NCBI RefSeq assembly: GCF_002993285.1
Contig: NZ_CP027433.1
Location: 248,001 to 312,000 of the forward strand
DNA length: 64,000 nt
Source: Gordonia iterans
Lineage (GTDB): Bacteria; Actinomycetota; Actinomycetes; Mycobacteriales; Mycobacteriaceae
Direction of reading: 5' to 3'
In this document: in pieces, positions 17,117 to 25,166 of the stretch
Layout: each line of letters starts with the position of its first letter
How positions within the stretch are numbered: position 1 is the first letter of the stretch
Position numbers and translations under genes: made by a program
Notes under the pieces: generated by a model
The model's input: the letters and a program-made list of their open reading frames with translations, nothing else
Database searches by the model: none
Told to the model about the DNA's origin: nothing

Positions 17117-17458
17117 ATGAACGCACTGCCCGTCACTATCGACACCAGCGCAGGCTCCTGCTGCGCCCCCGGCCAGGCGATGGACGACGGCACGGCTCAC
17201 GACCTCGCGAAGGTCTTCAAAGCGCTCGGCGACCCGACGCGGGTGAAGCTGCTCTCCATGATCGTCGGCAGCAGTGCCGGCGAGATGTGCGTCTGCGACC
17301 TCACCGACCCAGTGGGCCTGTCGCAGCCGACGGTCTCCCACCACATGAAGCTGCTCGTCGAGGCGGGCCTGGTCACCCGCGAGCAGCGCGGGAAATGGGC
17401 CTACTACCAGCCCACCACCGGGACGCTCGCCGACGCGGCGAAGGCGCTGCTGGGCTGA
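17117..17458 (+). CDS. arsR: ArsR-family arsenite-responsive repressor
   Basis: 113 residues. A short N-terminal extension with SCCAP, then the winged helix: VFKALGDPTRVKLLSMI, metalloid site EMCVCDL, GLSQPTVSHHMKLLVEAGLV, RGKWAYYQ. Both the CVC pair in the third helix and the N-terminal CC pair could bind As(III). It is a separate ArsR from the ArsR-ArsC fusion. It probably represses arsO, itself and, through the matching box, the ars operon. The gene ends 10 bp before the converging end of the zinc-ribbon gene. Confidence 0.9.
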   Translation: MNALPVTIDTSAGSCCAPGQAMDDGTAHDLAKVFKALGDPTRVKLLSMIVGSSAGEMCVCDLTDPVGLSQPTVSHHMKLLVEAGLVTREQRGKWAYYQPTTGTLADAAKALLG

Positions 17459-17467
17459 GCTTCGTTA

Positions 17468-19390
17468 TCAATCGGACGCCGAGCGGATCTTTGGGTAGTC
17501 GGACCAGTCCCCACTGGCGAGGCGCGACCACGCGGCGGCCGACGCCGGTGTTATGCCGAGCAAGTCGGACACGATCCGCGGGTGCATCTGCCGGGTGAGT
17601 TCGATGAGGGCGGTTGTCCGTGCGCTTCCGGAGCGGAGCCCTTCGGCGCGGAGGCGGCGACTGATCGGCCCCGGGGTGAGGTGGAGTCCCGGGTTTCTGC
17701 CGGGGAATAGCCATCCTTCGGGATGGCGCATCGACGCGTCGACGAGGTCGATGATCGCGTCTCCGAGAACCTTGGGGAGCTCGATCGGTTCCGCCCCGAT
17801 AGTGAGCTTCACGGGCTGGGATGTCGCGTCGACCTGATCGCGGGTGAGGGTGATGATGCGGGTGAGCTGGATGCCGTAGAGGAGCACGAGCAGGCCCGCA
17901 GCCCGGGTCTTGGAGTCCATGTCCGTGTCCGTGAGGAATCGGCGGGCCATCTGCCATCGGTGGTCGGACTCGTAGTGCCGGCCCTCGAGGCGACTCGGCC
18001 GGAACTCGACGCGGAGGGTGCTCAGATGGTGGCGTCGCAGCCAGCGGGTGAAGGGTGCCAACGCGTCTCGCTGGCTTGGAGAGTCCGTGAGAAACGCGTC
18101 GAGGCGACGCTGGGGGAAGGTGGCGAGCGTCTCGTGTTGCGATCTGATCTCGTGCAGGAGCGCGGCGCAGTGTTTGAGCGCTGCGCGTTGCCGCTGGAAC
18201 CCAGCCGCAGGGTTCGATGGGCCGCGAGACACCGCCCGGAATGTGCGCGTCGAACGGAGCAACTCCCAGGTGCAGTACCGGCGCAGGACAAGCCGGTCTT
18301 CGGCGTGCCCGACCTCTGATAACCATTTCTCGAGCCAGTGGTCGAAGCGCGCGGCCTCGACGTCAAGCTCCGGCAGTACGCCGGAGCGAACCAGCAGCGA
18401 GAGGAGGAATGCCACGGACTGCCCCGACTGGGCTCTGGTGATGATCGCATCGGCGGCGAGAGGCAGGGTTCCCTCGGCAAGTTCGCGGAGCACGGCGGCG
18501 CACTTGCTCTTGTGATGCCATCGCTCCAGAGAATTTGCTTTGCCATGGTGCGTGAGCAGGTAATCCGCAAGAGGCTGAAGTTCAGGGCGAATGTCGTCTG
18601 TCTCGTCGCAGAGAAGCCGCTGGATGGTGATCGGCCGCCGACACTCGGCGCAGAGGCGGTGTTTGCGCACTTCTTCGATCGAGCCGCAGCCGGGGCACGC
18701 CATCGTGATCGGCGCGCCGGCGCAGTCTGCGCAGACCTTCTGGGCGTTCATGAACCCGGTGAGGAACACCTTGCGACCGCATTCAGGGCAGGGCTGCGGG
18801 GTACGCATTGCGTAGTAGCAGCGGGCACAGACGCGCCGTCCATCGAGGTGGGATGCAACCCGGCCGGGTTCTCCGCAGAGCCCGCAGGTTTTGATCGGAG
18901 CGGTGTAGCAGGCCAGGCAGACGAGCTCGGGACGACGGACAACGATGGTCGCGCGCTGACCGCACCGTGAGCAGTGGTCGAAGGAACGCGGATCAGCACG
19001 CCAGCATTCACGGCAGTATCGCTTCCCATCGATGGTGCGCTGCACCGGCCTCACCCGGTCGCAGGTCGCGCATGCGACGGATCTGGCGTTCCGCTCGCAG
19101 CGGGAGCAGCGACGCCCGCCGCTCGGCGTCTTGTGCGGCATGCGGACGGCGCGACCGCACGACTCGCACGTCGGCAGGACGACCCGACTCGCGCCCTCAG
19201 CGACGAGCGCGTGCGCGAGGTCCTGGACTGTCACCGGCACATTCGAGTGACGTCCTTCGAGGACTCCGGGTTGCTTGAGGAGAGCGAGCTCGAGTAGGCG
19301 TTGCGTGAGCGGTACCGGAGCGACCGTGTTCACGATCTCAGCGAGACGTTCCGTCGGGATCTCGATCGCGACCCACTGGATGAGCATCAC
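17468..19390 (-). CDS. mobility-module protein: zinc-ribbon array plus degenerate tyrosine-recombinase domain
   Basis: About 640 residues (GTG 19390 or ATG 19387). After about 70 helical residues come twelve CxxC knuckles (Cys75/78, 95/98, 107/110, 126/129, 140/143, 158/161, 169/172, 188/191, 201/204, 220/223, 232/235, 247/250), enough for six zinc ribbons. A long helical middle (270-490) resembles a recombinase core-binding region. The C-terminus looks like a tyrosine-recombinase catalytic domain: LLYGIQLTRIITLTRDQV (Arg511 as Arg-I), then GSARTTALIEL (Arg591 as Arg-II) and DLLGITPASAAAW, where the usual His and the nucleophilic Tyr are absent (Trp621; nearest Tyr 632). It is therefore probably a DNA-binding accessory or directionality subunit. 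I know no experimentally described homologue. Confidence 0.75.
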   Translation of the reverse strand: MMLIQWVAIEIPTERLAEIVNTVAPVPLTQRLLELALLKQPGVLEGRHSNVPVTVQDLAHALVAEGASRVVLPTCESCGRAVRMPHKTPSGGRRCSRCERNARSVACATCDRVRPVQRTIDGKRYCRECWRADPRSFDHCSRCGQRATIVVRRPELVCLACYTAPIKTCGLCGEPGRVASHLDGRRVCARCYYAMRTPQPCPECGRKVFLTGFMNAQKVCADCAGAPITMACPGCGSIEEVRKHRLCAECRRPITIQRLLCDETDDIRPELQPLADYLLTHHGKANSLERWHHKSKCAAVLRELAEGTLPLAADAIITRAQSGQSVAFLLSLLVRSGVLPELDVEAARFDHWLEKWLSEVGHAEDRLVLRRYCTWELLRSTRTFRAVSRGPSNPAAGFQRQRAALKHCAALLHEIRSQHETLATFPQRRLDAFLTDSPSQRDALAPFTRWLRRHHLSTLRVEFRPSRLEGRHYESDHRWQMARRFLTDTDMDSKTRAAGLLVLLYGIQLTRIITLTRDQVDATSQPVKLTIGAEPIELPKVLGDAIIDLVDASMRHPEGWLFPGRNPGLHLTPGPISRRLRAEGLRSGSARTTALIELTRQMHPRIVSDLLGITPASAAAWSRLASGDWSDYPKIRSASD

Positions 19391-19436
19391 GACTTCTGCG
19401 ACGCGCGGCTCCTGCGGCGGTTTGGCCCACGATGGT

Positions 19437-19772
19437 CTACTTGGTGCGTGGACGGCGGATGGTGGCGCGAACGGGCCTGAGATCGCCGATCGACCCGCGC
19501 GTCGCTTCTTCGCCCACGGCGATCGGGGCCGCGGCCTCGCGGCGGGTGATTGTCACAAGATCGTCAAGGGAGCACTCCAGCGAGTCGCAGAGCGCGGCGA
19601 GGACGTCGAGACGCACCCGTTGCGGCGGTTGCGTCACCAGCCGATAGACCTGCTCGCGGGAGAGGTCGATGCCGCGCTCCTCAAGCAGAGGTTTCAGCTT
19701 GGAGGTCTGGAAGATGCCGCGTGACGCCATCACGCTGCGCAGGTTCCATCCGGTCTCAAGTTCAACGGTCAT
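19437..19772 (-). CDS. small XRE/Cro-like helix-turn-helix protein of the mobility module
   Basis: 111 residues. LRSVMASRGIFQTSKLKPLLEERGIDLSREQVYRL reads as helices of a Cro/CI-like fold, followed by LDVLAALCDSLECSLDDLVTI, the characteristic end of XRE domains; the tail is basic (RATIRRPRTK). The start overlaps the recombinase stop by 11 bp, and the zinc-ribbon gene starts 46 bp after its end, so the three form one transcript. Likely roles are control of the recombinase operon or an excisionase-like function; both are inferences. Confidence 0.75.
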   Translation of the reverse strand: MTVELETGWNLRSVMASRGIFQTSKLKPLLEERGIDLSREQVYRLVTQPPQRVRLDVLAALCDSLECSLDDLVTITRREAAAPIAVGEEATRGSIGDLRPVRATIRRPRTK

Positions 19773-20880
19773 CCGCTTCTCCTTCGATGAGGGCCTTCAA
19801 CGCCTCTGCGAGCACCCGGTTCTTATAGTCCGAGCTGACGGAGGCGTAGATCGACGTCGTCGACGCGTGCATGTGCCCGACCTGCTCCTGCACGAATCGC
19901 TCGGCGTAGCCGAACTCGAGCAGGTGCGTGACGTAGGAATGACGGAGGCTATGCAGCGTCAGATCCTTCGACAGGCCGGCCTCGTCGCGCAGTTCCGCGA
20001 ACCTCCGGTCGAGGTAGCCGGCGGACAGGCGGGTGCGTCGCTCGGTCACCCAGAGCGCGTCGAGGTCGTCACCGGGCGCAAACCGCTCCCGGGCCTGCTC
20101 GAGCCACTGCTGCATGCCCGGCACCCACCAGTCGAACTCCGGCACCAGCAGCACCGTGCGACGACGAGGAGCGCCGCCTCCCGCCGCCTTCGCCCAGCGC
20201 ACGTGGATCGCACCGTAACGTCCCCATTGGCGCATCTTGGCGTTGTGGTGCAGGTCGACGGTGTCGAGCATCACAGCCTCGGTGCGGCGCAGCCCGAACG
20301 CGTAGACCGTCTTCAGCAGCTGCGCGTCCCGAAGCGCCCCGAGCGCGCCTTTTCGTCCCGAGCTCACGAGCAGCTCGACCCGGGCGTCAGCGGTGTCGAA
20401 CAGGTCCTCCACCTCGTCGTAGGTGAACGGCCGGCGCTTTCCATCGCCCTCGAACTCAAACCGATGCGCGACCGTGTTCCACGGCAAGCACACCTGCGAC
20501 GGGATCTCGCCGAACTCCCGATCGCAGATCTCCATCCAGTCGTACAACGGATTCGTCAGGTAGTCGCAGAACCCACGGATTGCGCCATGGTGGTGACGCA
20601 GGGTGGACAGCGTCAGAGTGCGATCGGTGGCTTCTCTCGTGAACTCGTCAACGTCCGCGACCGTCCACCTCCACGGCGGCTTGTCCACGAAATCCCGGAA
20701 GCGGGCCACCGTCGCCGTGCGGTTCTGGATGGTCTGCTCACGGAGCCCTCGCGACAGCTGCTGATTCCGCCAGCCGTCCATCATCGCGTCGAAGACCTGC
20801 TGCTCCGGGTTCGTCAAAGCGACGTTCGACGCCGAGGTGACCAGTCGAAGTGCAGCTGGAGCGCTCCCAAAATCTTGCAT
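19762..20880 (-). CDS. tyrosine site-specific recombinase (integrase) of the island
   Basis: About 372 residues if started at ATG 20880. The N-terminal core-binding region includes RTATVARFRDFVDKPPW. The catalytic domain is complete: Arg198 (FGLRRTEAV), His310-x-x-Arg313 (HSLRHSYVTHLLEFG), His336 (VGHMHASTTSIY) and nucleophile Tyr345. It would insert and excise the island. The start is uncertain: ATG 20880 has no clear ribosome site and lies beyond the estimated island edge, in the host adh remnant; ATGs at 20786 and 20783 (MMDGWRN) are alternatives but would drop conserved-looking residues. The longer frame to 20952 reads deeper into adh and was rejected. Confidence 0.9.
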   Translation of the reverse strand: MQDFGSAPAALRLVTSASNVALTNPEQQVFDAMMDGWRNQQLSRGLREQTIQNRTATVARFRDFVDKPPWRWTVADVDEFTREATDRTLTLSTLRHHHGAIRGFCDYLTNPLYDWMEICDREFGEIPSQVCLPWNTVAHRFEFEGDGKRRPFTYDEVEDLFDTADARVELLVSSGRKGALGALRDAQLLKTVYAFGLRRTEAVMLDTVDLHHNAKMRQWGRYGAIHVRWAKAAGGGAPRRRTVLLVPEFDWWVPGMQQWLEQARERFAPGDDLDALWVTERRTRLSAGYLDRRFAELRDEAGLSKDLTLHSLRHSYVTHLLEFGYAERFVQEQVGHMHASTTSIYASVSSDYKNRVLAEALKALIEGEADDR

Positions 20881-20893
20881 TAGATGCAACAAT
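20850..20893. other. right end of the island with terminal dyads
   Basis: A perfect 10-bp palindrome GGAGCGCTCC (20858-20867) lies at the inferred host/island border. Just outside it is TTGCAT-TAG-ATGCAA (20875-20889), a 6-bp dyad with a 3-bp spacer overlapping the only upstream ATG of the recombinase. CAACAAT (20887-20893) is the inverse of ATTGTTG at the left end. Which of these is the recombinase core site is not decidable here. Confidence 0.4.
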
Positions 20894-21347
20894 TGCAGGC
20901 GGTGCACGAGTTTTCGCGATGACCCGCGGCGAGCGCAACCAGCGTCTCGCACGTGAGCTCGGCCTGGAGTTCGTCGGTGGCGCCGACGACGTCCCGCCCG
21001 AGCCGCTCGACAGCGCGATCGTCTTCGCTCCGATCGGTGCGATCATGACGACGGCGCTGGCCGCGACGGCGCGCGGCGGCACCGTCGTCAGCGCCGGCAT
21101 TCACATGTCGCCCATCCCGGAGTTCAGCTACGACGACCTGCTCTTCGGCGAGCGCGACCTGCGCAGCGTCACCGCCAACACGCGCGCCGACGGCGACGAG
21201 TTCCTCCGCCTGGCGCACCGCCTGAAGCTCGCCCCGCACACCACCCGCTACGAGTTCGGCGACGTCGGCCGAGCGCTCGACGACCTGCGTGCCGACCGGT
21301 CCCGCGGCAGCCTCGTCGTCGTCATGCCGGAACGGTCGCCGAACTGA
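20869..21347 (+). pseudogene. zinc-dependent alcohol dehydrogenase, 3' half
   Basis: Continuation of the gene cut at 8418. The segment GGARVFAMTRGERNQRLARE completes the Rossmann nucleotide site (compare family GAEVHVMTRG), followed by LDSAIVFAPIGAI, GGTVVSAGIHMSPIP, LFGERDLRSVTANTRADGDEF and a normal C-terminus. SQNLALDATIAGG before it aligns with the family's SAHLTAQVALAQG, so host coding sequence resumes at about 20866-20869. A GTG at 20850 could start a 165-residue product within the island end, but it would lack the zinc-binding half. The 3' end overlaps the convergent metallopeptidase gene by 26 bp. Confidence 0.9.
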
Positions 21348-22335
21348 TCGGACGCAACCCGGCGACGAACTCCAGCTTCTCGAGCACCGCGCCCGGGATC
21401 ACGAAGGGGTACAGATCGCCGGCCCCCATCGAGCGGTTCACCATGTTCAGGGTGGTCGACAACGGCATCCACACTTGCGTCACGACGTCGCGAAAACTGC
21501 TCTGCCGCTTCACCTCTGAAACAGGGAGCAGGCCGTACTCGACGACGGTCTCCACGGTGTCGCAGATGTGCAGGTAGTGCGCCCAGGTCTCGGCGAAGTC
21601 CTCGTACGGGTGCATCGTGGCGTACGACGAGATGTAGCGATCCCGCCAGCCCTCGGGCGGGCCCGAGTCGTAGTGCCGCTGCACGCTGTCCTGATACGAC
21701 ACCGTCTCGTCGCCGAAGAGTTCCCGCGCACGGTCGAGCACCGCACCGCCGCGCTGCTCCACCAGCTGCCATTCGTAGTAGTGCCCCACCTCGTGCCGCA
21801 GGTGCCCGAGCACGGTGCGGTACGGCTCGTCGAGCTGATCGCGGACCTTTTCCCGGTGGGCGTCGTCGCTCTCGGCCAGGTCGATGGTGACGAGTCCGTC
21901 GGCGTGCGCGATCAGCACCTGCTCGTCGACGCTCGACAGGAGGTCGAACGCGAGGCCGTTCGCCGGATCGTCGTGCTTGCCGACGACCGGGAAGCCGAGC
22001 GCGTCGAGTTCGGCGACGAGGTGTCGTTTGGCGCGCTCGGCGTCGAGCAGTTGGGCCAGGCCGGTCGCATCGTCGTCGGACGGCCGGGTCCGCGTGAGGC
22101 TGCACGCGAAGCACTGGCCACCGGCCGTCGCCGTCAGCCACGTGCACCCGGACAGGTTCAGGTTGGCGCAGACGAACCATCGCGCGCCGTCCTCGTCGCG
22201 GTACGCTCCGGCGTCGTCGACCGGCACGATCGCGGACTCGGCGCGCGAGTAGCCCAGCGGCGTGCCGCACGAGACGCAGACCGAGTTCTCGAAGTACAGG
22301 GCGGCACCGCACCGGCGGCAGCGGTAGGTCTTCAT
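21322..22335 (-). CDS. putative zinc-binding metallopeptidase with N-terminal zinc ribbon
   Basis: 337 residues. The N-terminus carries two CxxC pairs (CRRC, CVSC) and further Cys (CANLNLSGC, CFAC), a zinc-ribbon-like region. HEVGHYYEW (181-189) is a gluzincin HExxH with a downstream HPYEDFAETWAHYLHI that can supply the third ligand. This is the architecture of the putative zinc-binding metallopeptidase family (PF15887). No signal peptide, so cytoplasmic; substrates are unknown. It starts at ATG 22335 and is divergent from the antiporter gene. Confidence 0.82.
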   Translation of the reverse strand: MKTYRCRRCGAALYFENSVCVSCGTPLGYSRAESAIVPVDDAGAYRDEDGARWFVCANLNLSGCTWLTATAGGQCFACSLTRTRPSDDDATGLAQLLDAERAKRHLVAELDALGFPVVGKHDDPANGLAFDLLSSVDEQVLIAHADGLVTIDLAESDDAHREKVRDQLDEPYRTVLGHLRHEVGHYYEWQLVEQRGGAVLDRARELFGDETVSYQDSVQRHYDSGPPEGWRDRYISSYATMHPYEDFAETWAHYLHICDTVETVVEYGLLPVSEVKRQSSFRDVVTQVWMPLSTTLNMVNRSMGAGDLYPFVIPGAVLEKLEFVAGLRPISSATVPA

Positions 22336-22426
22336 CTCCCCACATTGACACGCCGGCGGTCAGTCCGCCGGGCGAGGCGGCCGCTCGCCACCCTCCTGAG
22401 CTCGCCACCTCCTAGACTCTCCACTC

Positions 22427-23614
22427 GTGAGCACAACCACGACGACCCTGGTGCTGGTACCGCTGCTGGCGGTGCTGGCGCCGCTGATCGCCCGCGCGCT
22501 CGCGCGCTGGGTCACGTTCCCGGGCATCGTCTTCGAGTTGCTCCTGGGCATCGCGATCGGCCCGGCCGTGCTGAATCTGGTACAGCCCTCCGAGTTGCTG
22601 GAGATGCTGTCGCACTTCGGTGTGGCGATGCTCTTCTTCATGGCAGGCACCGAGATCAACGCGGCGGCGCTGCGTGGCCGCAGCGGGGCCCGCGCGTGGG
22701 GCGGATGGCTGATCAGCTTCGGCGTGGGCACGGCGTTGGGCTGGGTGATCGCTCCGGGTCTGGGTGCGGTGATCATCGGCATCGCGCTCTCGTCGACGGC
22801 ACTGGGCACGCTGATCCCGGTACTCCGCGACGCCGGTGAGTTCACCACGCCGTTCGGGCGGACGGTGGGCGCAGTCGGAGCGGTCGGCGAGTTCGGCCCG
22901 ATCATCGCGATCTCGGTGGTGCTGTCGGAACGGTCGACGCTGCAGGCGATTCTCGTGCTGATCGCCTTCGCCGTGGTCGCGGTGCTGGCCGTGTGGCAGG
23001 CGGGACGGACCTCGTACCCCTGGCTGCACCGCTTCGTCGAGTCCACCATGCACACCTCGGGACAGTTCGCGGTCCGTCTGGTGATGCTGATCCTGTCGGC
23101 GCTGGTCGCGCTGAGCCTGGCGCTGAAGGTCGACATCCTGCTGGGCGCCTTCACCGCAGGCATCGTCTGGAAGCTTCTGATCTCCGACGCCTCACCCAAG
23201 ACGCAGGAACAAGTCGAGAGCAAGATCGAGGGTCTCGCCTTCGGCTTCCTGGTGCCGATCTTCTTCATCACGACCGGCGTCGACTTCGATCTGCAGGCAC
23301 TGCTCGCTCAACCGTGGACGTTCGCGGCCGTGCCCGCGGTGACCGTGCTGCTCCTGCTGGTGCGCGGCGTTCCGTCGATGCTCGCGGCGCCGTCCGGGAC
23401 CGGCCGTCGCGAACGGCTGGCCGTGGGCGTGATGGGCGCGACGGGACTTCCCATCATCATCGTCGCCACCTCGGCCGGTGTCTCCGCGGGCTACCTCTCC
23501 CCGACCACGGCCGCTGTCCTGGTCGGCGGCGGACTGCTCTCGGTCCTGCTGTTTCCGGTCGTCGCGACCGCGCTGCGCGCCCGCGACTCCGCCGACGACA
23601 TTCCCGCGGCCTGA
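22427..23614 (+). CDS. CPA2-type cation:proton antiporter (KefB/NhaP-like)
   Basis: 395 residues from GTG 22427, all membrane: about twelve segments. FPGIVFELLLGIAIGPAVL, LFFMAGTEINAAAL, a long ALSSTALGTLIPVLRDAGE with VGEFGPIIAI, and ITTGVDFDLQALL are hallmarks of the Na+/H+ exchanger fold. There is no C-terminal TrkA domain, so ligand gating is not expected. It probably exchanges Na+ or K+ for H+; direction and ion cannot be read. It ends 5 bp before the converging LuxR-type gene. Confidence 0.88.
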   Translation: MSTTTTTLVLVPLLAVLAPLIARALARWVTFPGIVFELLLGIAIGPAVLNLVQPSELLEMLSHFGVAMLFFMAGTEINAAALRGRSGARAWGGWLISFGVGTALGWVIAPGLGAVIIGIALSSTALGTLIPVLRDAGEFTTPFGRTVGAVGAVGEFGPIIAISVVLSERSTLQAILVLIAFAVVAVLAVWQAGRTSYPWLHRFVESTMHTSGQFAVRLVMLILSALVALSLALKVDILLGAFTAGIVWKLLISDASPKTQEQVESKIEGLAFGFLVPIFFITTGVDFDLQALLAQPWTFAAVPAVTVLLLLVRGVPSMLAAPSGTGRRERLAVGVMGATGLPIIIVATSAGVSAGYLSPTTAAVLVGGGLLSVLLFPVVATALRARDSADDIPAA

Positions 23615-23618
23615 CCCC

Positions 23619-24224
23619 TCAGGCCGCGCCCGCGCCGCGCCGTTCCACCTCCCCGAAGCCGTCCGGCAGCTGTATCCAGCCGTCGGCGACCATCTGCAGC
23701 AGCAGCTGCGCTTTGTTCCCCACGGGCCTTCCCGCATCCGCGTACTTGCTCGCCACCCGCCGGTAGTGTGTGCGCACCGTCGACGTCGCGACGAAGTGCT
23801 GGGCGGCGGTCTCCTGCACCGTTGCGCCGAGCACATAGGTCGTCAGCACCGCGAGCTCGCGACGGCTCAGCGGCTGAGCGGACGTCCGTCGCGGCGCGCC
23901 GAGCCGGTACTCGAGGTGCGCCTTCAGATGCTTAGGCGCCTCGTCGGTGGCCGGCACCACGTCCATGCCCGGGGCCGGCGCGAACGAGGTCCCGGGGGTC
24001 TCCACGGCGATCACCGCGGTCAGCTCGGACCGGGCCGCGTCGCTGAGCCACGTCAGCCGATCACGGCTGCGGACCACCAGCACCGCGGGGAGCGGCGCCC
24101 GTCCGGCGGGGAGTTCGACGTCGCAGAGCACCGCGTCGTATCCGAACGTGCGCACCGTCTCGAGCAGAGCACGATCGATCAGATCATGCTCGACGACGAT
24201 GCCGACTACCCTGTCGACCTGCAT
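23619..24224 (-). CDS. LuxR-type regulator with a degenerate receiver-like N-terminus
   Basis: 201 residues. The first 110 or so fold like a receiver (VGIVVEHDLIDRALLETVRT, VLCDVELP with a possible phosphoacceptor Asp) but lack clear Thr/Ser and Lys motifs. The C-terminus is a LuxR/GerE HTH: LSRRELAVLTTYVLGATVQE, VATSTVRTHYRRVASKY. It is divergent from the receiver gene at 24398; both face two kinase-like genes, suggesting one signalling group. Confidence 0.8.
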   Translation of the reverse strand: MQVDRVVGIVVEHDLIDRALLETVRTFGYDAVLCDVELPAGRAPLPAVLVVRSRDRLTWLSDAARSELTAVIAVETPGTSFAPAPGMDVVPATDEAPKHLKAHLEYRLGAPRRTSAQPLSRRELAVLTTYVLGATVQETAAQHFVATSTVRTHYRRVASKYADAGRPVGNKAQLLLQMVADGWIQLPDGFGEVERRGAGAA

Positions 24225-24397
24225 GTTTCCTCCTTCGCGCCGCTCTCCCGGCGAACATCCCCAGTGTGGAGGATTGCGCAGCGTCGATCAGCATGCGTTC
24301 GGGCAGTCTGGTCCGGATTCCAGGTGAATCTCTCGCCGTTCACGAGTCCGTCATGCGCGATTACACATTCGACGCCGGCCGGGCCTACCCTCTGTGC

Positions 24398-25123
24398 ATG
24401 GCCGCCGGACTCCGCATCCTCATCGCCTCGCCCCTCGGGCGGGTGATCTCGGCGCCCCTGCAGAACGCGTTCGACGATGTGACCGTCTCCGTGGCGACCA
24501 CCGACGACGAGCTCACCTCGATGATCTCCGGCACCGTCCGCTACGACGTCGTCGCCGCCGATCTCATCTGGAACGATCCCGCGCTGGAGTGGCGCTTCGA
24601 CGGCCTCGACGTGATCGACCGTCTCCGCCAGGCCGAGCGCGCGGCGCCGGTCCTGCTCGCGACCCAGGGACACAGCATGGAGGCCGATCACCTGGAGGAG
24701 GCGCGCCTGCGCCCGGAGGTCTTCGGCGTGATCCCCAAGGCCGCCGGGCTCCAGGCGATCATGGACGGCCTGCGGCTCGCGGCCCTGGGCCGTCGCCTTC
24801 CCCCTCCGCCGGGCCCGACGCCGAAGCGGACCCCGCTGTACGAGCTGTTCGACGACCGCCGCGGCCAGACCGCCGCCCGAATGGCCGGGGCCATCGCCGC
24901 CGGACGGGCCGCCGACAACGCCTCGCTGGCCACGGTTGCCAAGGTGTCGCCCAGCACCGCGAACAAGGTCACCAGCCACTATCTGGGGCCGATGATCACC
25001 GCACGCGGCGAGCACGACGACCGCCTGCCGCTGACCCAGGGCGTGATCTATCGCTGGTGTGGTCTCCACGCCCGGTATCTGACCAGCTGGTGCCGCCGCA
25101 ACGGCCACTCCGACGTCCTCTGA
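24398..25123 (+). CDS. response-regulator-like protein with an unusual HTH output domain
   Basis: 241 residues from ATG 24398. Residues 1-130 look like a receiver: LRILIASPLG, VVAADLIW (possible phosphoacceptor Asp), PVLLATQ, and the C-terminal Lys in GVIPKAAG. After a Pro-rich linker the output domain has SLATVAKVSPSTANKVTSHYL, an HTH that is not of the GerE type, ending in a Trp/Cys-rich helix. The upstream in-frame extension was rejected: ACACATTCGACG...CTACCCT before the ATG looks like a promoter and suggests a leaderless mRNA. The partner kinase is probably one of the two genes downstream on the other strand. Confidence 0.75.
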   Translation: MAAGLRILIASPLGRVISAPLQNAFDDVTVSVATTDDELTSMISGTVRYDVVAADLIWNDPALEWRFDGLDVIDRLRQAERAAPVLLATQGHSMEADHLEEARLRPEVFGVIPKAAGLQAIMDGLRLAALGRRLPPPPGPTPKRTPLYELFDDRRGQTAARMAGAIAAGRAADNASLATVAKVSPSTANKVTSHYLGPMITARGEHDDRLPLTQGVIYRWCGLHARYLTSWCRRNGHSDVL

Positions 25124-25166
25124 ACCGGCCCCGACGACCTGATCGCTCGACTACCGCGTTCGGCTG

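Larger units (their letters stand above)
8418..20866. mobile_element. arsenic/heavy-metal resistance island inserted into adh
   Basis: About 12.4 kb lying between the two halves of one alcohol dehydrogenase gene. By aligning the halves to the family, the left edge lies within about 8415-8424 and the right edge within about 20850-20868, with a loss or change of only about three codons. Cargo: an ars operon, an arsO/arsR pair and a cmtR-ATPase-lspA operon. Mobility genes: a tyrosine recombinase, an HTH-like protein and a zinc-ribbon/recombinase-like protein, together at the right end and transcribed inward. There are no phage structural, conjugation or replication genes. I see no long direct repeat at the ends; short dyads are present at both. 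The exact core site cannot be fixed from this sequence alone. Confidence 0.85.

Noticed and set aside
8418-20866. Prophage or conjugative element
   Set aside because: No capsid, tail, lysis, relaxase, coupling-protein or type IV secretion genes; only recombination genes and resistance cargo.
20881-20952. N-terminal extension of the recombinase to 396 residues
   Set aside because: The extra 24 residues are antisense to the host adh remnant and cannot be native to the element.
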